DNA from: Natribaculum breve
Lineage (GTDB): Archaea > Halobacteriota > Halobacteria > Halobacteriales > Natrialbaceae
DNA: 64,000 nucleotides
Assembly (NCBI RefSeq): GCF_023008585.1
Contig: NZ_CP095390.1
Location: 2,914,001-2,978,000 of the forward strand
Direction of reading: 5' to 3'
Made by a program: the position numbers and the translations under genes. Position 1 is the stretch's first letter; every line of letters begins with the position of its first letter. Positions 51,323 through 60,613 of the stretch are shown one piece after another. Under the pieces are notes generated by a model, which was given only the letters and a program-made list of their open reading frames with translations, was not told the DNA's origin and made no database searches.

Positions 51323-54193
51323 ATGGACGGGGACGAGCTGCCGACCGCCGAGGAGCGACTGCCGTTCGACGTCGACGACGTCACCATCGACGACCGCGAC
51401 GTCTTCGACCTCCTCGAGCCGGCAGTCCAGGAGTGGTGGCTCCGGGAGTTCGGCGAGTTCGTGCCCGAGAACGGCGGCTTCTTCACGCCGCCACAGCGGG
51501 GGGCGATCCCGAAGATCCACGAGGGGACGAACACGCTGATCTGTGCGCCGACGGGCAGCGGGAAAACGATGGCCAGTTTCACTTCGATAATAAATAATAT
51601 TTTCGAGCGCGATCGCGCGTCCGACGCACGACTCGAGAACTCGGTCTACTGCCTGTACGTCTCGCCGCTGAAGTCGCTCGCCAACGACATCCACCGCAAC
51701 CTCGAGGTGCCCCTCGAGGGAATCGAGTCGATCCTCGAGGAACGCGGCGAGGACGTCGGCGAGATCCGCCACGCCATCCGCCACGGCGACACCGACTCGG
51801 CGGCCCGCCAGCGGATGCTCGAGGAGACGCCCCACATCCTGAATACGACGCCCGAGACGCTCGCCATCCTGCTCAACTCGCCGAAGTTCCGCGAGAAGCT
51901 CCGGACCGTCGAGTACGTCATCGTCGACGAGATTCACTCGCTCGCCGAGGGAAAGCGAGGCACCCACCTGGCGGTCAGTCTCGAGCGACTCGAGGCGTTG
52001 GCCGACCACGAGATCACCAGAATCGGCTGCTCGGCGACGATCGAGCCGCTCGAGGAGGTCGCGGAGTTTCTGGTGGGGTGTGAGACGCCCCGCGTCCCGG
52101 AGCCGAGTAGTGGTGGACGAAATCCCGCCGAAACTCGAGCGGCGGAGTCGTTCGAGCCGGCTTCGCCGTCTCGTGACGGCGGAAGGCGCGCTACGTCTTC
52201 CGAGCCGCCGCGAGAGTACGAGATCGTCGACGCCCGCTTCGCCCGCGAGTTCGACCTCGAACTCGAATGTCCGACCGACGACCTCGTCAACACGCCCCGC
52301 GAGGTCGTCCAGGACCGGTTCTACCGGATGCTCCACGAGCACGTCCAGGAGCACACCAACACGCTCGTGTTCACGAACACGCGCTCGGGAGCCGAACGCG
52401 TGTTGCACAACCTCCGGGAGCGGTTCGACGACTACGACGAGGAGAACTCGGGCTGTCACCACGGCAGCCTCTCGAAGGACGTCCGCCAGGGGATCGAAGA
52501 GCGCCTGAAGGCGGGCGACCTCGAGGTGGTCACGTCCTCGACGTCGCTCGAACTCGGCATCGACATGCCCCACGTCGATCTCGTGGTCCAGGTCGGCTCG
52601 CCGAAGAGCGTCGCCGCGTTGCTCCAGCGCGTCGGCCGGGCGGGCCACCGCGTCGGCCAGACCGTCACCGGGCGGGTGATCGCCCTGGATCGGGACGAAC
52701 TGCTCGAGTGTGCGGTGATGCTGAAGAAGGCCGAGGAGGGATTCGTCGACTCGGTGTCGATCCCCGAGAACGCCCAGGACGTCGCGGCACAGCACGTCTA
52801 CGGGATGGCGATCGCCGAGATTCGCCCCGAGCGGGAGGTGACGGAAATCCTCCGTCGCGCCTATCCGTACCGAAACTACAGCGACGAGGAGTTCGAGAGC
52901 CTGATGCAGTACCTCACCGCCGCGTACGCCGGGATGGAGGATCGAAACGTCTACGCGAAAGTGTGGCGAGACGAGAACGACCCGCCGGGCGGCGAGCACC
53001 ACCACGAGGAGTTCCCCGTCGGCGAGCCGTTGATCGGCAAGCGCGGTCGGCTCGCGCGGGTGATCTACATGACGAACATCGGGACCATCCCGGACTCCTT
53101 TACGTGCGACGTCTTCACCCGCTCGAGCGACGAGTGGGTCGGCCAGCTGGACGAGAACTACCTCGACACCCTGGAGAAAGGCGACGTCTTCGTCCTCGGC
53201 GGCGACCACTTCGAGTACCGCTACCGCCGCGGCTCGAAAGTCTACGTCGACCGCACGAGCGCCCGGCCGACCGTCCCGTCGTGGTACTCCGAACGGCTCC
53301 CGCTGTCGTACGACCTCGGCTGTGAGATCCTGGCGTTCCAGCGGGAACTGCTCGCCCGCTACGACGACGGTGGCCCGCCAGCCGTCCGCCGATGGCTCCG
53401 GGCGTTCCCGCTGGACGACGATAGCGTGCGGGCGATCGCACGGCTGTTCGACTACCAGTTGCGGTACGCGGGGGAGGCGAGCGTGAGCACCGATAGCCGC
53501 CTCGCGATCGAGGTCGAACGCGACCGCGAGGAGTACGTCCGTCGCTACTACGTCCACTCGAACTACGGCCGGAAGGTAAACGACGGCTTCGCTCGCCTGC
53601 TCGCCTACCGGTGTGCACGGGAGGCCACGGCGAACGTCCAGGTCGCCGTCGCCGACAACGGCTTCGTCCTCTCGACGGCTCTCAACCGGAAGGTCGACCT
53701 CGTGGGCATCCTCGAGGACCTCGATCCCGACGCGGTCCGCGACGACCTTCGAAACGCGCTCTCGGGAACCGACCTCCTCCAGCGGTACTTCCGGATCAAC
53801 GCCACGCGGTCGCTGATGATCCTCAAACGGTACAAGGGCTACGAGAAGTCCGCGAGCGAACAGCAGGTCTCGAGCGAGATGCTGCTGGGTTTCGCCGAGG
53901 ACTTAGAGGAGTTCGCCGTGATCGAGGAGACCTACCGGGAGATCCTCGAGGACAAACTCAACGTCGCCGAGATCGAGGGGATCGTCGCGGCGATCGACGC
54001 GGGCGACCTCGAGGTGACGCGCCACCTCGTCGACTCGCCGACGCCCCGGGCGTTCGGCCTCGCGACGCTCTCGGCCAGCGACGTGGTCCTCGCCGAGGAC
54101 GAGAGCGCCGCCCTGCAGGCGTTTCACGAGCACGTTCTCGAGGAGATCGGCGAGGAGTCGCTCGCCGGGCTCGGCTCCGGGTCCGAGGACTGA
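51323..54193 (+). CDS. Lhr-type ATP-dependent DNA helicase
   Basis: This 956-residue superfamily 2 helicase starts MDGDELPTAEERLPFDVDDV. It has Walker A ICAPTGSGKTMASF near residue 78, DEIHSLAEGKRGTHL, and motif III CSATIEP. The second RecA domain has TSSTSLELGIDMPHVDLVVQ and LQRVGRAGHRVG, and a Lhr-type C-terminal region follows. Residues about 260-295 form an Arg/Ser/Pro-rich insert between the two RecA domains. Its TGA stop (54191-54193) is the left flank of palindromic element copy 5. It acts in DNA repair or recombination. Confidence 0.9.
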   Translation: MDGDELPTAEERLPFDVDDVTIDDRDVFDLLEPAVQEWWLREFGEFVPENGGFFTPPQRGAIPKIHEGTNTLICAPTGSGKTMASFTSIINNIFERDRASDARLENSVYCLYVSPLKSLANDIHRNLEVPLEGIESILEERGEDVGEIRHAIRHGDTDSAARQRMLEETPHILNTTPETLAILLNSPKFREKLRTVEYVIVDEIHSLAEGKRGTHLAVSLERLEALADHEITRIGCSATIEPLEEVAEFLVGCETPRVPEPSSGGRNPAETRAAESFEPASPSRDGGRRATSSEPPREYEIVDARFAREFDLELECPTDDLVNTPREVVQDRFYRMLHEHVQEHTNTLVFTNTRSGAERVLHNLRERFDDYDEENSGCHHGSLSKDVRQGIEERLKAGDLEVVTSSTSLELGIDMPHVDLVVQVGSPKSVAALLQRVGRAGHRVGQTVTGRVIALDRDELLECAVMLKKAEEGFVDSVSIPENAQDVAAQHVYGMAIAEIRPEREVTEILRRAYPYRNYSDEEFESLMQYLTAAYAGMEDRNVYAKVWRDENDPPGGEHHHEEFPVGEPLIGKRGRLARVIYMTNIGTIPDSFTCDVFTRSSDEWVGQLDENYLDTLEKGDVFVLGGDHFEYRYRRGSKVYVDRTSARPTVPSWYSERLPLSYDLGCEILAFQRELLARYDDGGPPAVRRWLRAFPLDDDSVRAIARLFDYQLRYAGEASVSTDSRLAIEVERDREEYVRRYYVHSNYGRKVNDGFARLLAYRCAREATANVQVAVADNGFVLSTALNRKVDLVGILEDLDPDAVRDDLRNALSGTDLLQRYFRINATRSLMILKRYKGYEKSASEQQVSSEMLLGFAEDLEEFAVIEETYREILEDKLNVAEIEGIVAAIDAGDLEVTRHLVDSPTPRAFGLATLSASDVVLAEDESAALQAFHEHVLEEIGEESLAGLGSGSED

Positions 54194-54271
54194 TACTATC
54201 GGACGTAACTGTGTGAAGATTCTCGCCACCCCGGGACGGCGAGAATCTTTCACGACGTACGTCCGGCAGTA
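54194..54271 (+). mobile_element. 78-bp palindromic element, copy 5 (on the helicase stop codon)
   Basis: It is flanked by TGA at 54191-54193 (helicase stop) and 54272-54274. It differs from the other copies by one base (CACGACGTACG where the others have CACGACTTACG). It lies between two genes read in the same direction, so here it is not a convergent terminator. Confidence 0.93.
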
Positions 54272-54334
54272 TGAGTGACACTCGAGGACCACGGCTTCGA
54301 CAGGTACAAGCGTCGAATCGTCCCAGTTGGTCGT

Positions 54335-55309
54335 ATGCCCGGTAAAGTGAGTCCGGACGATCTCCTCTCGCACGTCTTCGCTCGGACGGGTGCGGCCGAC
54401 GAGGCGGTCCTGCAGGGGCCCGCGATCGGTGAGGACGCCGCCGCGATCGACCTCGCCGGCGAGACGCTCGTCGTCAGTTCCGACCCGATCTCGCTCGCGG
54501 CCTCCCGGATCGGAACGCTCGGCGTCAACGTCGCCTGCAACGACGTCGCCGTCTCCGGTGCGGACCCGCGCTGGCTCACCGCCGTCGTGATGCTCCCCGA
54601 CGAGGGCGTCCTCGAGGAGATCACGGACGACCTCGACGCGGCCGCACGCGACCTCGGGGTCGCCATCGTCGGCGGCCACAGCGAGTACGTCGACGCCCTC
54701 GAGCGGCCGATCGTCTCGCTGACCGCCATGGGAACGACCGACGAGTTCGTCTCGACCGGCGGAGCCGAACCCGGCGACCGCGTCCTCATCACGAAGGCCG
54801 CGGCGGTCGAGGGGACGGCCATCCTCGCGGCGGACTTCGGCGACGACCTGGAGGTCCCCCGGGAGGTCTGCGAGCGCGCCGAGACGTTCCTCGAGGAGAT
54901 CAGCGTCGTCCCCGACGCCCGCGTGCTCCGCGAGTTCGCGACCGCGATGCACGACCCGACCGAGGGCGGCGTCGCCGCCGGCCTGCACGAGCTCGCGCGG
55001 GCCTCCGGGGTCCGACTCGAGGTCGACCCCGACGCGATCCCGATTCGCGAGGAGACGCGGCTGCTGTGTGACGCGGTCGGCGTCGACCCCCTCCGGATCT
55101 TCGGCTCCGGGTCGGTCGTGGCGACCGTCCCCGCAGAGGACGTCGACGACGCGCTCGAGGCGCTCGAAGACGCCGGACTCGAAGCTGCGGAGATCGGAGT
55201 CGTCCGCGAGGCCGAGGGCGAACCGAGACTGCACCTCGGCGAGGAGTCGATCGTCGACCCGATCGAGGACGACCTCTACCCGCTGTGGGCCGACGCCGAC
55301 GCCGACTAG
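54335..55309 (+). CDS. AIR synthase-related protein (PurM/HypE-like)
   Basis: This 324-residue protein of the PurM/ThiL/HypE/SelD superfamily starts MPGKVSPDDLLSHVFARTGA. It has IGEDAAAIDLAGETLVVSSD, VNVACNDVAVSGADPRWLTA (metal/ATP binding), AIVGGHSEYVD, and HDPTEGGVAAGLHELARASG. The C terminus resembles HypE-like proteins without hydrogenase partners nearby. The reaction is unknown. ATG 54335 is preferred because upstream codons lie near the element copy and are not family-like. Confidence 0.85.
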   Translation: MPGKVSPDDLLSHVFARTGAADEAVLQGPAIGEDAAAIDLAGETLVVSSDPISLAASRIGTLGVNVACNDVAVSGADPRWLTAVVMLPDEGVLEEITDDLDAAARDLGVAIVGGHSEYVDALERPIVSLTAMGTTDEFVSTGGAEPGDRVLITKAAAVEGTAILAADFGDDLEVPREVCERAETFLEEISVVPDARVLREFATAMHDPTEGGVAAGLHELARASGVRLEVDPDAIPIREETRLLCDAVGVDPLRIFGSGSVVATVPAEDVDDALEALEDAGLEAAEIGVVREAEGEPRLHLGEESIVDPIEDDLYPLWADADAD

Positions 55310-55398
55310 TTCGTTCTGCCGGACGAACCCGTCGTACCCTGCGAATCCGCGCCGACGTCGGTGCGAACGCGCTCTCGGCCGCGTGGATTGTCGATCGC

Positions 55399-55431
55399 GA
55401 ACTGACCACGAACTGACCACGAACTGACCAC
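55399..55431. repeat. 11-bp tandem repeat, three copies
   Basis: GAACTGACCAC is repeated three times without gaps in the intergenic region between the AIR synthase-like and channel genes (55310-55586). Nothing else is recognised in that stretch. Confidence 0.8.
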
Positions 55432-55586
55432 GCGGCGCGCGCCGTCGGGCCGCTCGAGCGACCGCGAGGGTGGCCCGACGACGCCGTGCGAGGGGTGAGG
55501 AGCGCAGGCTCACCGCGTGAGCCGAGCACCGCAAACGGCTGGGGAGGAGGAGGCTCGAGTGGGTGGACTCGAGTGCCGTCGTGTGT

Positions 55587-56699
55587 TCACTCGTCGTCCG
55601 CCCCGAGCGCCGCGTCCACGGTCGCCGTCCCGAGCAGTTCCCAGGGATCGATGGCGACGTCGGCACCGACGTTCTCGAGCGCGTCGACGTTACCGTCGGC
55701 CGCGAGCGCGACGACGTAGGCCTCCGGTTCGGCGTCGCGGGCGGCGACGACGGCGTACAGCGTTCGCGCCTCGTCGCCCGTCGCGGCGACGACCGCGGCG
55801 GCGTCCGCGAGGTCGAGATCCCGGAGCGTCGCCTCGTCGGTCGGGTCGCCGCGGTGGACCGCGACGTCGGCGTCCTCGAGTCGGGGTGCCTGCGTCTCGT
55901 CGTCGGTCACGACGACGACCGGGGCGCGGTCGATCAGTTCCGCGAGGACGGGGACCGTGGTACCGTCGTAGCCCAGAACGACGACGCGTTCCTCGCGCCT
56001 CGAGCGTTCGCGGGCGGCCATCCGTCGGCCGGTTCGAGAGAGGCGGGCCTCGAGTTCGGGGCCGGCCAGGCTACCGGCGGCGACGGCGACGGTGGCCGGC
56101 CCGAGGACGGCCAGCGAGATGGCGAACAGCCGCGCGCCGTCGCCCGCGGCGTGGACGTCGCCGTAGCCGACCGTGCTGGCGGTGACGAACGTGAAGTACA
56201 CCGCGTCGACGACCGATTCGACGCCGTCGAACTCGCCGCGGAGCGCGTACGACCCCGCGGTACCGTAACAGAGGACGCCGACGGTGGCGAGCAACGCGCC
56301 GAGTTGCGTCGACTCGAGCGAGACCGAGCGGGTGAATCGCCGACTCGTGAGCACGAGGACGACGAGGCCGCCGACCGAGAGGACCACGAGCGGGATCGAC
56401 AGGAGACGCGACTGGGCGACGCCGTGGACGCCCTCGAGGGCGACGAGGACGACGGCGGCGACGTAGGCGACTCGGTAGCCCCGTCGCATTCCCCAGGCCG
56501 TCACCAGCAGGGCGAAGCCGACGACGGTGCCGCTGAACTCCACGATCGACTGGACCGTCCCCCAGACGCCGGCCGCCCTGAGCGCGGGTTCGGTGACGAT
56601 GGCGACGACGCCGGTCGCGATCGACGTGAGCGCGATGGCGACGACGAGCCAGACGGCGACCCGGACACTGGGTCGACGCTGGCGAACGCGGTCGAACAT
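55587..56699 (-). CDS. K+ channel with TrkA-N/RCK domain
   Basis: This 370-residue membrane protein has N-terminal helices (residues about 12-125) and then a two-helix pore with the selectivity filter TASTVGYGDVHAAG near residue 188. A cytoplasmic nucleotide-binding domain follows (VVVLGYDGTTVPVLAELIDR), rising to VVAATGDEARTLYAV. Such channels gate K+ flux, which is central to salt-in osmoadaptation. ATG 56699 is chosen because the TATA (TTTTATC, 56722-56729 minus strand) is about 26 bases upstream. Confidence 0.9.
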   Translation of the reverse strand: MFDRVRQRRPSVRVAVWLVVAIALTSIATGVVAIVTEPALRAAGVWGTVQSIVEFSGTVVGFALLVTAWGMRRGYRVAYVAAVVLVALEGVHGVAQSRLLSIPLVVLSVGGLVVLVLTSRRFTRSVSLESTQLGALLATVGVLCYGTAGSYALRGEFDGVESVVDAVYFTFVTASTVGYGDVHAAGDGARLFAISLAVLGPATVAVAAGSLAGPELEARLSRTGRRMAARERSRREERVVVLGYDGTTVPVLAELIDRAPVVVVTDDETQAPRLEDADVAVHRGDPTDEATLRDLDLADAAAVVAATGDEARTLYAVVAARDAEPEAYVVALAADGNVDALENVGADVAIDPWELLGTATVDAALGADDE

Positions 56700-56784
56700 G
56701 GGCGTCACACGACGCCGGCGGAGATAAAAGTGACATAGCGCTTACCCGACGGGGAGTGGATTCAGCGCGTCGGCCGCGTGGGTG

Positions 56785-57624
56785 CTACGATCCGGTCGCC
56801 TCGAGTGGCCCGACCGCGAGGCGATCGACTGCCTCAGGTGCGAGCAAGATGCCGGCCAGCAACACCACGTAGAGGGCGACGAGTGCGGGTGCCAGTCCGG
56901 CGACGACGGCCTCGAGTCCCTTCACCGCGGCGACGAACGTCACGCCGCCGACCGAGAGGACCGCGCCCTCGAGTCGCGAGCGGAGGGCAGGCAGGTCGTC
57001 GATCCGACTCGAGGCGAGCAGGCCGCCGATCGAGCCCCCGAGCGCGATCAGCGTGTCTTCGGTCGCGCCGACGACGACGAGCGCCGGAAGCGCCAGCGCG
57101 AGGGCGACGGCGAAGCCGCGCCGTGGATCTCCGCCCGTGACGCGGTTCATCCCGAGCAGGAAGGCGACGCCGAGGACGACCCCGGCGATCACGTCGCCGA
57201 GGTAGTGGACGCCGAGGACGACCCGCGACAGGGCGACGAGGACGATCAGGGTCGTCGCCCCCGCGACGGCCCGCAGGTCTCGCGTGCGGTCGAACGCCGA
57301 CACCAGCCCGCCGTAGACGACGGTGGCGGCGAAGGCGTGGCCGCTCGGGAAGCCGTAGCCGTCGCCCTCGGACGCCACGAGGAAGTACTCCTCGGGCGGG
57401 CGGGGCATCCCGAACGTCGCCTTCAGCGCGAGGATCAGTCCGACGCCGGCGATCGCGTAGCTGATCACGAGTGCCGTCTCCCGCCGTCGCGTCAGCCAGT
57501 AGCCCGTCGCGAGGAGGAACATGAGGATCGTCGTTCCGCCGAGGTCGGTGACGAACACTACGAGGTCGGCGTACGCTTCCGGGAAGGCCTCTCTGATCGC
57601 GGCGCTCTCGTCGACGAGTCGCAT
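56785..57624 (-). CDS. PAP2-family phosphatase
   Basis: This 279-residue membrane phosphatase has the three signature motifs KATFGMPRP, YGFPSGHAFA and SRVVLGVHYLGDVIAG, with catalytic His in the second and third. Helices flank them, and extra C-terminal helices (residues 165-275) extend beyond the PAP2 core. It probably dephosphorylates isoprenyl or archaeal lipid phosphates at the outer membrane face. It is the last of three minus-strand genes, each with its own start region. Confidence 0.9.
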   Translation of the reverse strand: MRLVDESAAIREAFPEAYADLVVFVTDLGGTTILMFLLATGYWLTRRRETALVISYAIAGVGLILALKATFGMPRPPEEYFLVASEGDGYGFPSGHAFAATVVYGGLVSAFDRTRDLRAVAGATTLIVLVALSRVVLGVHYLGDVIAGVVLGVAFLLGMNRVTGGDPRRGFAVALALALPALVVVGATEDTLIALGGSIGGLLASSRIDDLPALRSRLEGAVLSVGGVTFVAAVKGLEAVVAGLAPALVALYVVLLAGILLAPEAVDRLAVGPLEATGS

Positions 57625-57699
57625 CCTATCGGATGCGCGTTTCCCTCGGAAATAAACGATGTCGATTTTCGGCGGCCGTGTGGCTCGAGGCGTGCGTCC

Positions 57700-60435
57700 T
57701 CACGCGCGAGCCCACTCGAGCATCCGTCGGTAGACCGGATCGGTCTCGAGTGCGCTGGCGTCGCCGACGAGGACGAGCGCCCGCTTCGGACGGGTGAGCG
57801 CGACGTTGATCCGCCGGTAGTCCTCGAAGATCGGTCCCTCGAGGTCGCCGCTGGCGACGAACGAGACGACGATGACCTCCTCGCTCGAGCCCTGGAACCG
57901 ATCGACGGTGTCGACGGCGACGTCGTCGGGGACGTGGCGGCCGATCTCCGAGACCTGCGCGCGGAAGGGCGCGATGACGCCGACCTCCGTGCGATCGAGC
58001 CCCGCGGCCTCGTAGGTCTCGATCAGGTCGGCGACCGTCTCGGCCTCCTCGGCGTCCGTATACTGGTTGCCGTCGCCGGGGACGTCGACGAACGCGACCG
58101 GATCGCGCAGGTGCTCGGGGAGCGCGTCCCGCGAGACGCCCTCGAGGTCGTCGAGGGTTCGAGCCGCGACGGCCGGCGTGGCCGGCCGAAGCTGTCCGTC
58201 GTAGAACTCCCTCGAGGCGAACGCCTGGATGCGCTGGTTCATCCGGTACTGGCGATCCAGCATGACGCCCGCCTCGGGGTGGCAGTCGACGAGCCGTTCG
58301 AACAGCGACTCCGAGAGGTCGTTCTCGGCGCGGACGACCGGCGGCAACTGCTCGTGGTCACCGACGAGGACGAACCGGTCGGCCAGGTTGATCGCGGCGT
58401 AGGTTCCCGGCTGTGTCAGCTGTGCGGCCTCGTCGACGAGCGCGACGTCGAAGTCCTGCTCTTTCATCACCCGCGAGCCGCAGGTCGCCGTCGTCGCCGC
58501 GACCACCTGTGCCCCCTCGAGTTCGGCGACCCGCTCGTCGGGGTCGCCAGCCCGCTCGAGTCGGTAGGGCTGCATGTCCGCCCGGACGCCGCTCTCGGTG
58601 CCGATCCGGACGAAGTCGTCGAATCCCTGCTCGAGCAGCGCCTCCAGGACGTTGTCGACGGCCCGATTCGTAAAGGCAGAGAGCAGGACGCGCTCGCCGC
58701 GCTCGACCATCGCGCGGACGGCGCGGGCGATGGTGTAGGTCTTGCCCGTCCCCGGCGGGCCGTGGATCAACGCGAAGTCGTCTGCACCGACGGCCTTTCG
58801 GACGGCCTCGTCCTGGGCGCCGTTGTTGTCGATGAACGTCTCCTCGATCGGCTCGAACTCGGGGTCGGCGCGGCCGAACAGCACGTCCTTGCGACGGTCG
58901 TCGCCCTTGAGGAGTGCGTCGTGGAGCGCGACCAGCAGCCGATCGGTGGTGAGTTCGGAGGGGTAGACGTCGAGGCGAGTCACCTCGACCGGCTCGTCGG
59001 CGGTGAGGACGACGTCCTCTCCGAACCGTTCGATGCGCGCCAGTTCGGCGTCCCCCCGCACCGGGTGGCCGTCGCTCGCCAGCACCAGGTCGCCCTCCCG
59101 GAGCTTCGAGGTCGCCGCCGTCTTCCGTCCCGCACGGAGCTCCCAGCGCCCGCCCTCGAGTTCGCGCTTGCCGAGGAACTCGAGGTCGATCAGCGCCCGG
59201 TCGTCGTCGGCTCGCTCCTGGGCGTCTTGCTCCCAGAGCTTGGCGTACTCGCGGTGAACCTCGCGGCGCTCTTCCTCGATGGCGCGGTAGAACCGCTCGA
59301 AGTACTCGAGTTCGTCGGCGGGGAGCGACCGGCCGATCGCGCCGGCTTTCGACTCCTGGTCGAGCCGGCCCGAGACGACCATGCAGGTGTCGCGCTCGAA
59401 GCAGTACTCGCACTTCGCGTCGGCCTCGTGGCCGGTCGGCACTGCCTCGTTCGCCTCCGTGGCGGCGATCTCGTTTCGCAGGCGGACGACGTACTTCAAC
59501 AGCCCGTCGCCCATCGAAAACTCTTTTGCGGGGGTGAGGTCGCCGGTCTCCTCGTCGCGGTCGAGCGCGGAGTTTTTCGTGTAGAGTAGCGTCCCCGTGT
59601 CGACGGGGTCGCCGTGTTCCTCGAGCAGGAGGGCGTAGCAGGCGGCCTGCACCTTGTCCTTGAAGCGGGGTTCCTTGCGGAGGTTCTTGCCCGTCTTGAG
59701 TTCGACCGGCGCGCCGCGCCGGACCGCGTCGGCCCGGCCTTTGATCCCGAAGGTCTCGCTGATGAGCATCTGCTCCGACCGCCAGTTGCTCGCTTCGGGT
59801 GCGAACGCGCCCTCCGGATCGGCGTCGAGAGCCGCGCCGTCGTCGGCCTCGGGGAGCCGACCCTGCTCGAGCCACCCCTCGATCGCGGCGGCGTTCTGTC
59901 TGACGTCCTCGGCGACGCTCTCGGGTGATTCGCCGAGCAGCCCGAGTTCGAGGCCGCGCTCGTCGATCCGCTCGTCGATCGACGCCTCGAGGTCCCGTCC
60001 TCGCAGCAGGTCGCCGAAGACCTCGTGGACGAGCGTCCCTTTCACGACGGGGTAGTTAAGCGGGACGCCAGAGAGCTTGTTCAGGTAGTACAGCCGGGGG
60101 CACTCGACCCAGTTTCGGACGTCCGTGACGTCGACGAGGTAGTCGGGCTCGACGACGACGTAGGAGTCGCCGGTCGTCGCGTACTGGATCTCGCCGCGGT
60201 ACTCGTCGACCTCGGCGTTCGTCACCAGCAGTTCCATCCCCGGTTCGAGGAGGGCGGCCGACTCGGTCCACTTCCCCCAGCACGTCACCGTCGTCACGTC
60301 CCCGTCGGCGCTCGCAGGGCCGTCGTCCGAGCCGTCGACGAGACGAACCGGGACCTCGGCGAGTTCGCTCTCGCCGTAGCTCGTCGTGACGGTTCGCACC
60401 TCGACCTCGTCGGCGACGGTTCCACGTACGTTCAC
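57700..60435 (-). CDS. Dna2-type nuclease-helicase
   Basis: This 911-residue protein combines an N-terminal OB-like region with a RecB/Cas4-type nuclease (GRADAVRRGAPVELKTGKNL). Four Cys likely ligate an Fe-S cluster (ECPRLYYLN near residue 113; CEYCFERDTC near residue 347). A superfamily 1B helicase follows (IHGPPGTGKTYTIARAVRAM, LVDEAAQLTQPG, GDHEQLPPV, VDTVDRFQGSSEEVIVVSFV, NVALTRPKRAL). Dna2-like enzymes process flaps and DNA ends in replication and repair. There is no CRISPR array or cas gene nearby, so this is a housekeeping gene. Confidence 0.93.
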   Translation of the reverse strand: MNVRGTVADEVEVRTVTTSYGESELAEVPVRLVDGSDDGPASADGDVTTVTCWGKWTESAALLEPGMELLVTNAEVDEYRGEIQYATTGDSYVVVEPDYLVDVTDVRNWVECPRLYYLNKLSGVPLNYPVVKGTLVHEVFGDLLRGRDLEASIDERIDERGLELGLLGESPESVAEDVRQNAAAIEGWLEQGRLPEADDGAALDADPEGAFAPEASNWRSEQMLISETFGIKGRADAVRRGAPVELKTGKNLRKEPRFKDKVQAACYALLLEEHGDPVDTGTLLYTKNSALDRDEETGDLTPAKEFSMGDGLLKYVVRLRNEIAATEANEAVPTGHEADAKCEYCFERDTCMVVSGRLDQESKAGAIGRSLPADELEYFERFYRAIEEERREVHREYAKLWEQDAQERADDDRALIDLEFLGKRELEGGRWELRAGRKTAATSKLREGDLVLASDGHPVRGDAELARIERFGEDVVLTADEPVEVTRLDVYPSELTTDRLLVALHDALLKGDDRRKDVLFGRADPEFEPIEETFIDNNGAQDEAVRKAVGADDFALIHGPPGTGKTYTIARAVRAMVERGERVLLSAFTNRAVDNVLEALLEQGFDDFVRIGTESGVRADMQPYRLERAGDPDERVAELEGAQVVAATTATCGSRVMKEQDFDVALVDEAAQLTQPGTYAAINLADRFVLVGDHEQLPPVVRAENDLSESLFERLVDCHPEAGVMLDRQYRMNQRIQAFASREFYDGQLRPATPAVAARTLDDLEGVSRDALPEHLRDPVAFVDVPGDGNQYTDAEEAETVADLIETYEAAGLDRTEVGVIAPFRAQVSEIGRHVPDDVAVDTVDRFQGSSEEVIVVSFVASGDLEGPIFEDYRRINVALTRPKRALVLVGDASALETDPVYRRMLEWARA

Positions 60436-60613
60436 GGGTTCGATACTCGAGTGGAACCCGAAAAACGCTATCGGTCACGACATCTCGCCAGTCGCGATCG
60501 ATAGCGGTTGGGTACCCGTGTCGGGTAACACTGTATTACTCGAGTCGCTGCCGACCGAGTTCTCGTAACGGTCGTCGTCGCTTTTGATGAATCGAGGCGA
60601 ACCGCTCTGTGCC

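Noticed and set aside
6830..54274. The five palindromic repeats as a CRISPR array
   Set aside because: They are 1 to 28 kb apart, lie in different contexts, and are flanked by target duplications. There are no cas genes.
57700..60435. The Cas4-like nuclease domain as a sign of a CRISPR-Cas locus
   Set aside because: It is fused to a full SF1B helicase in Dna2 arrangement, and no repeats or other cas genes are present.
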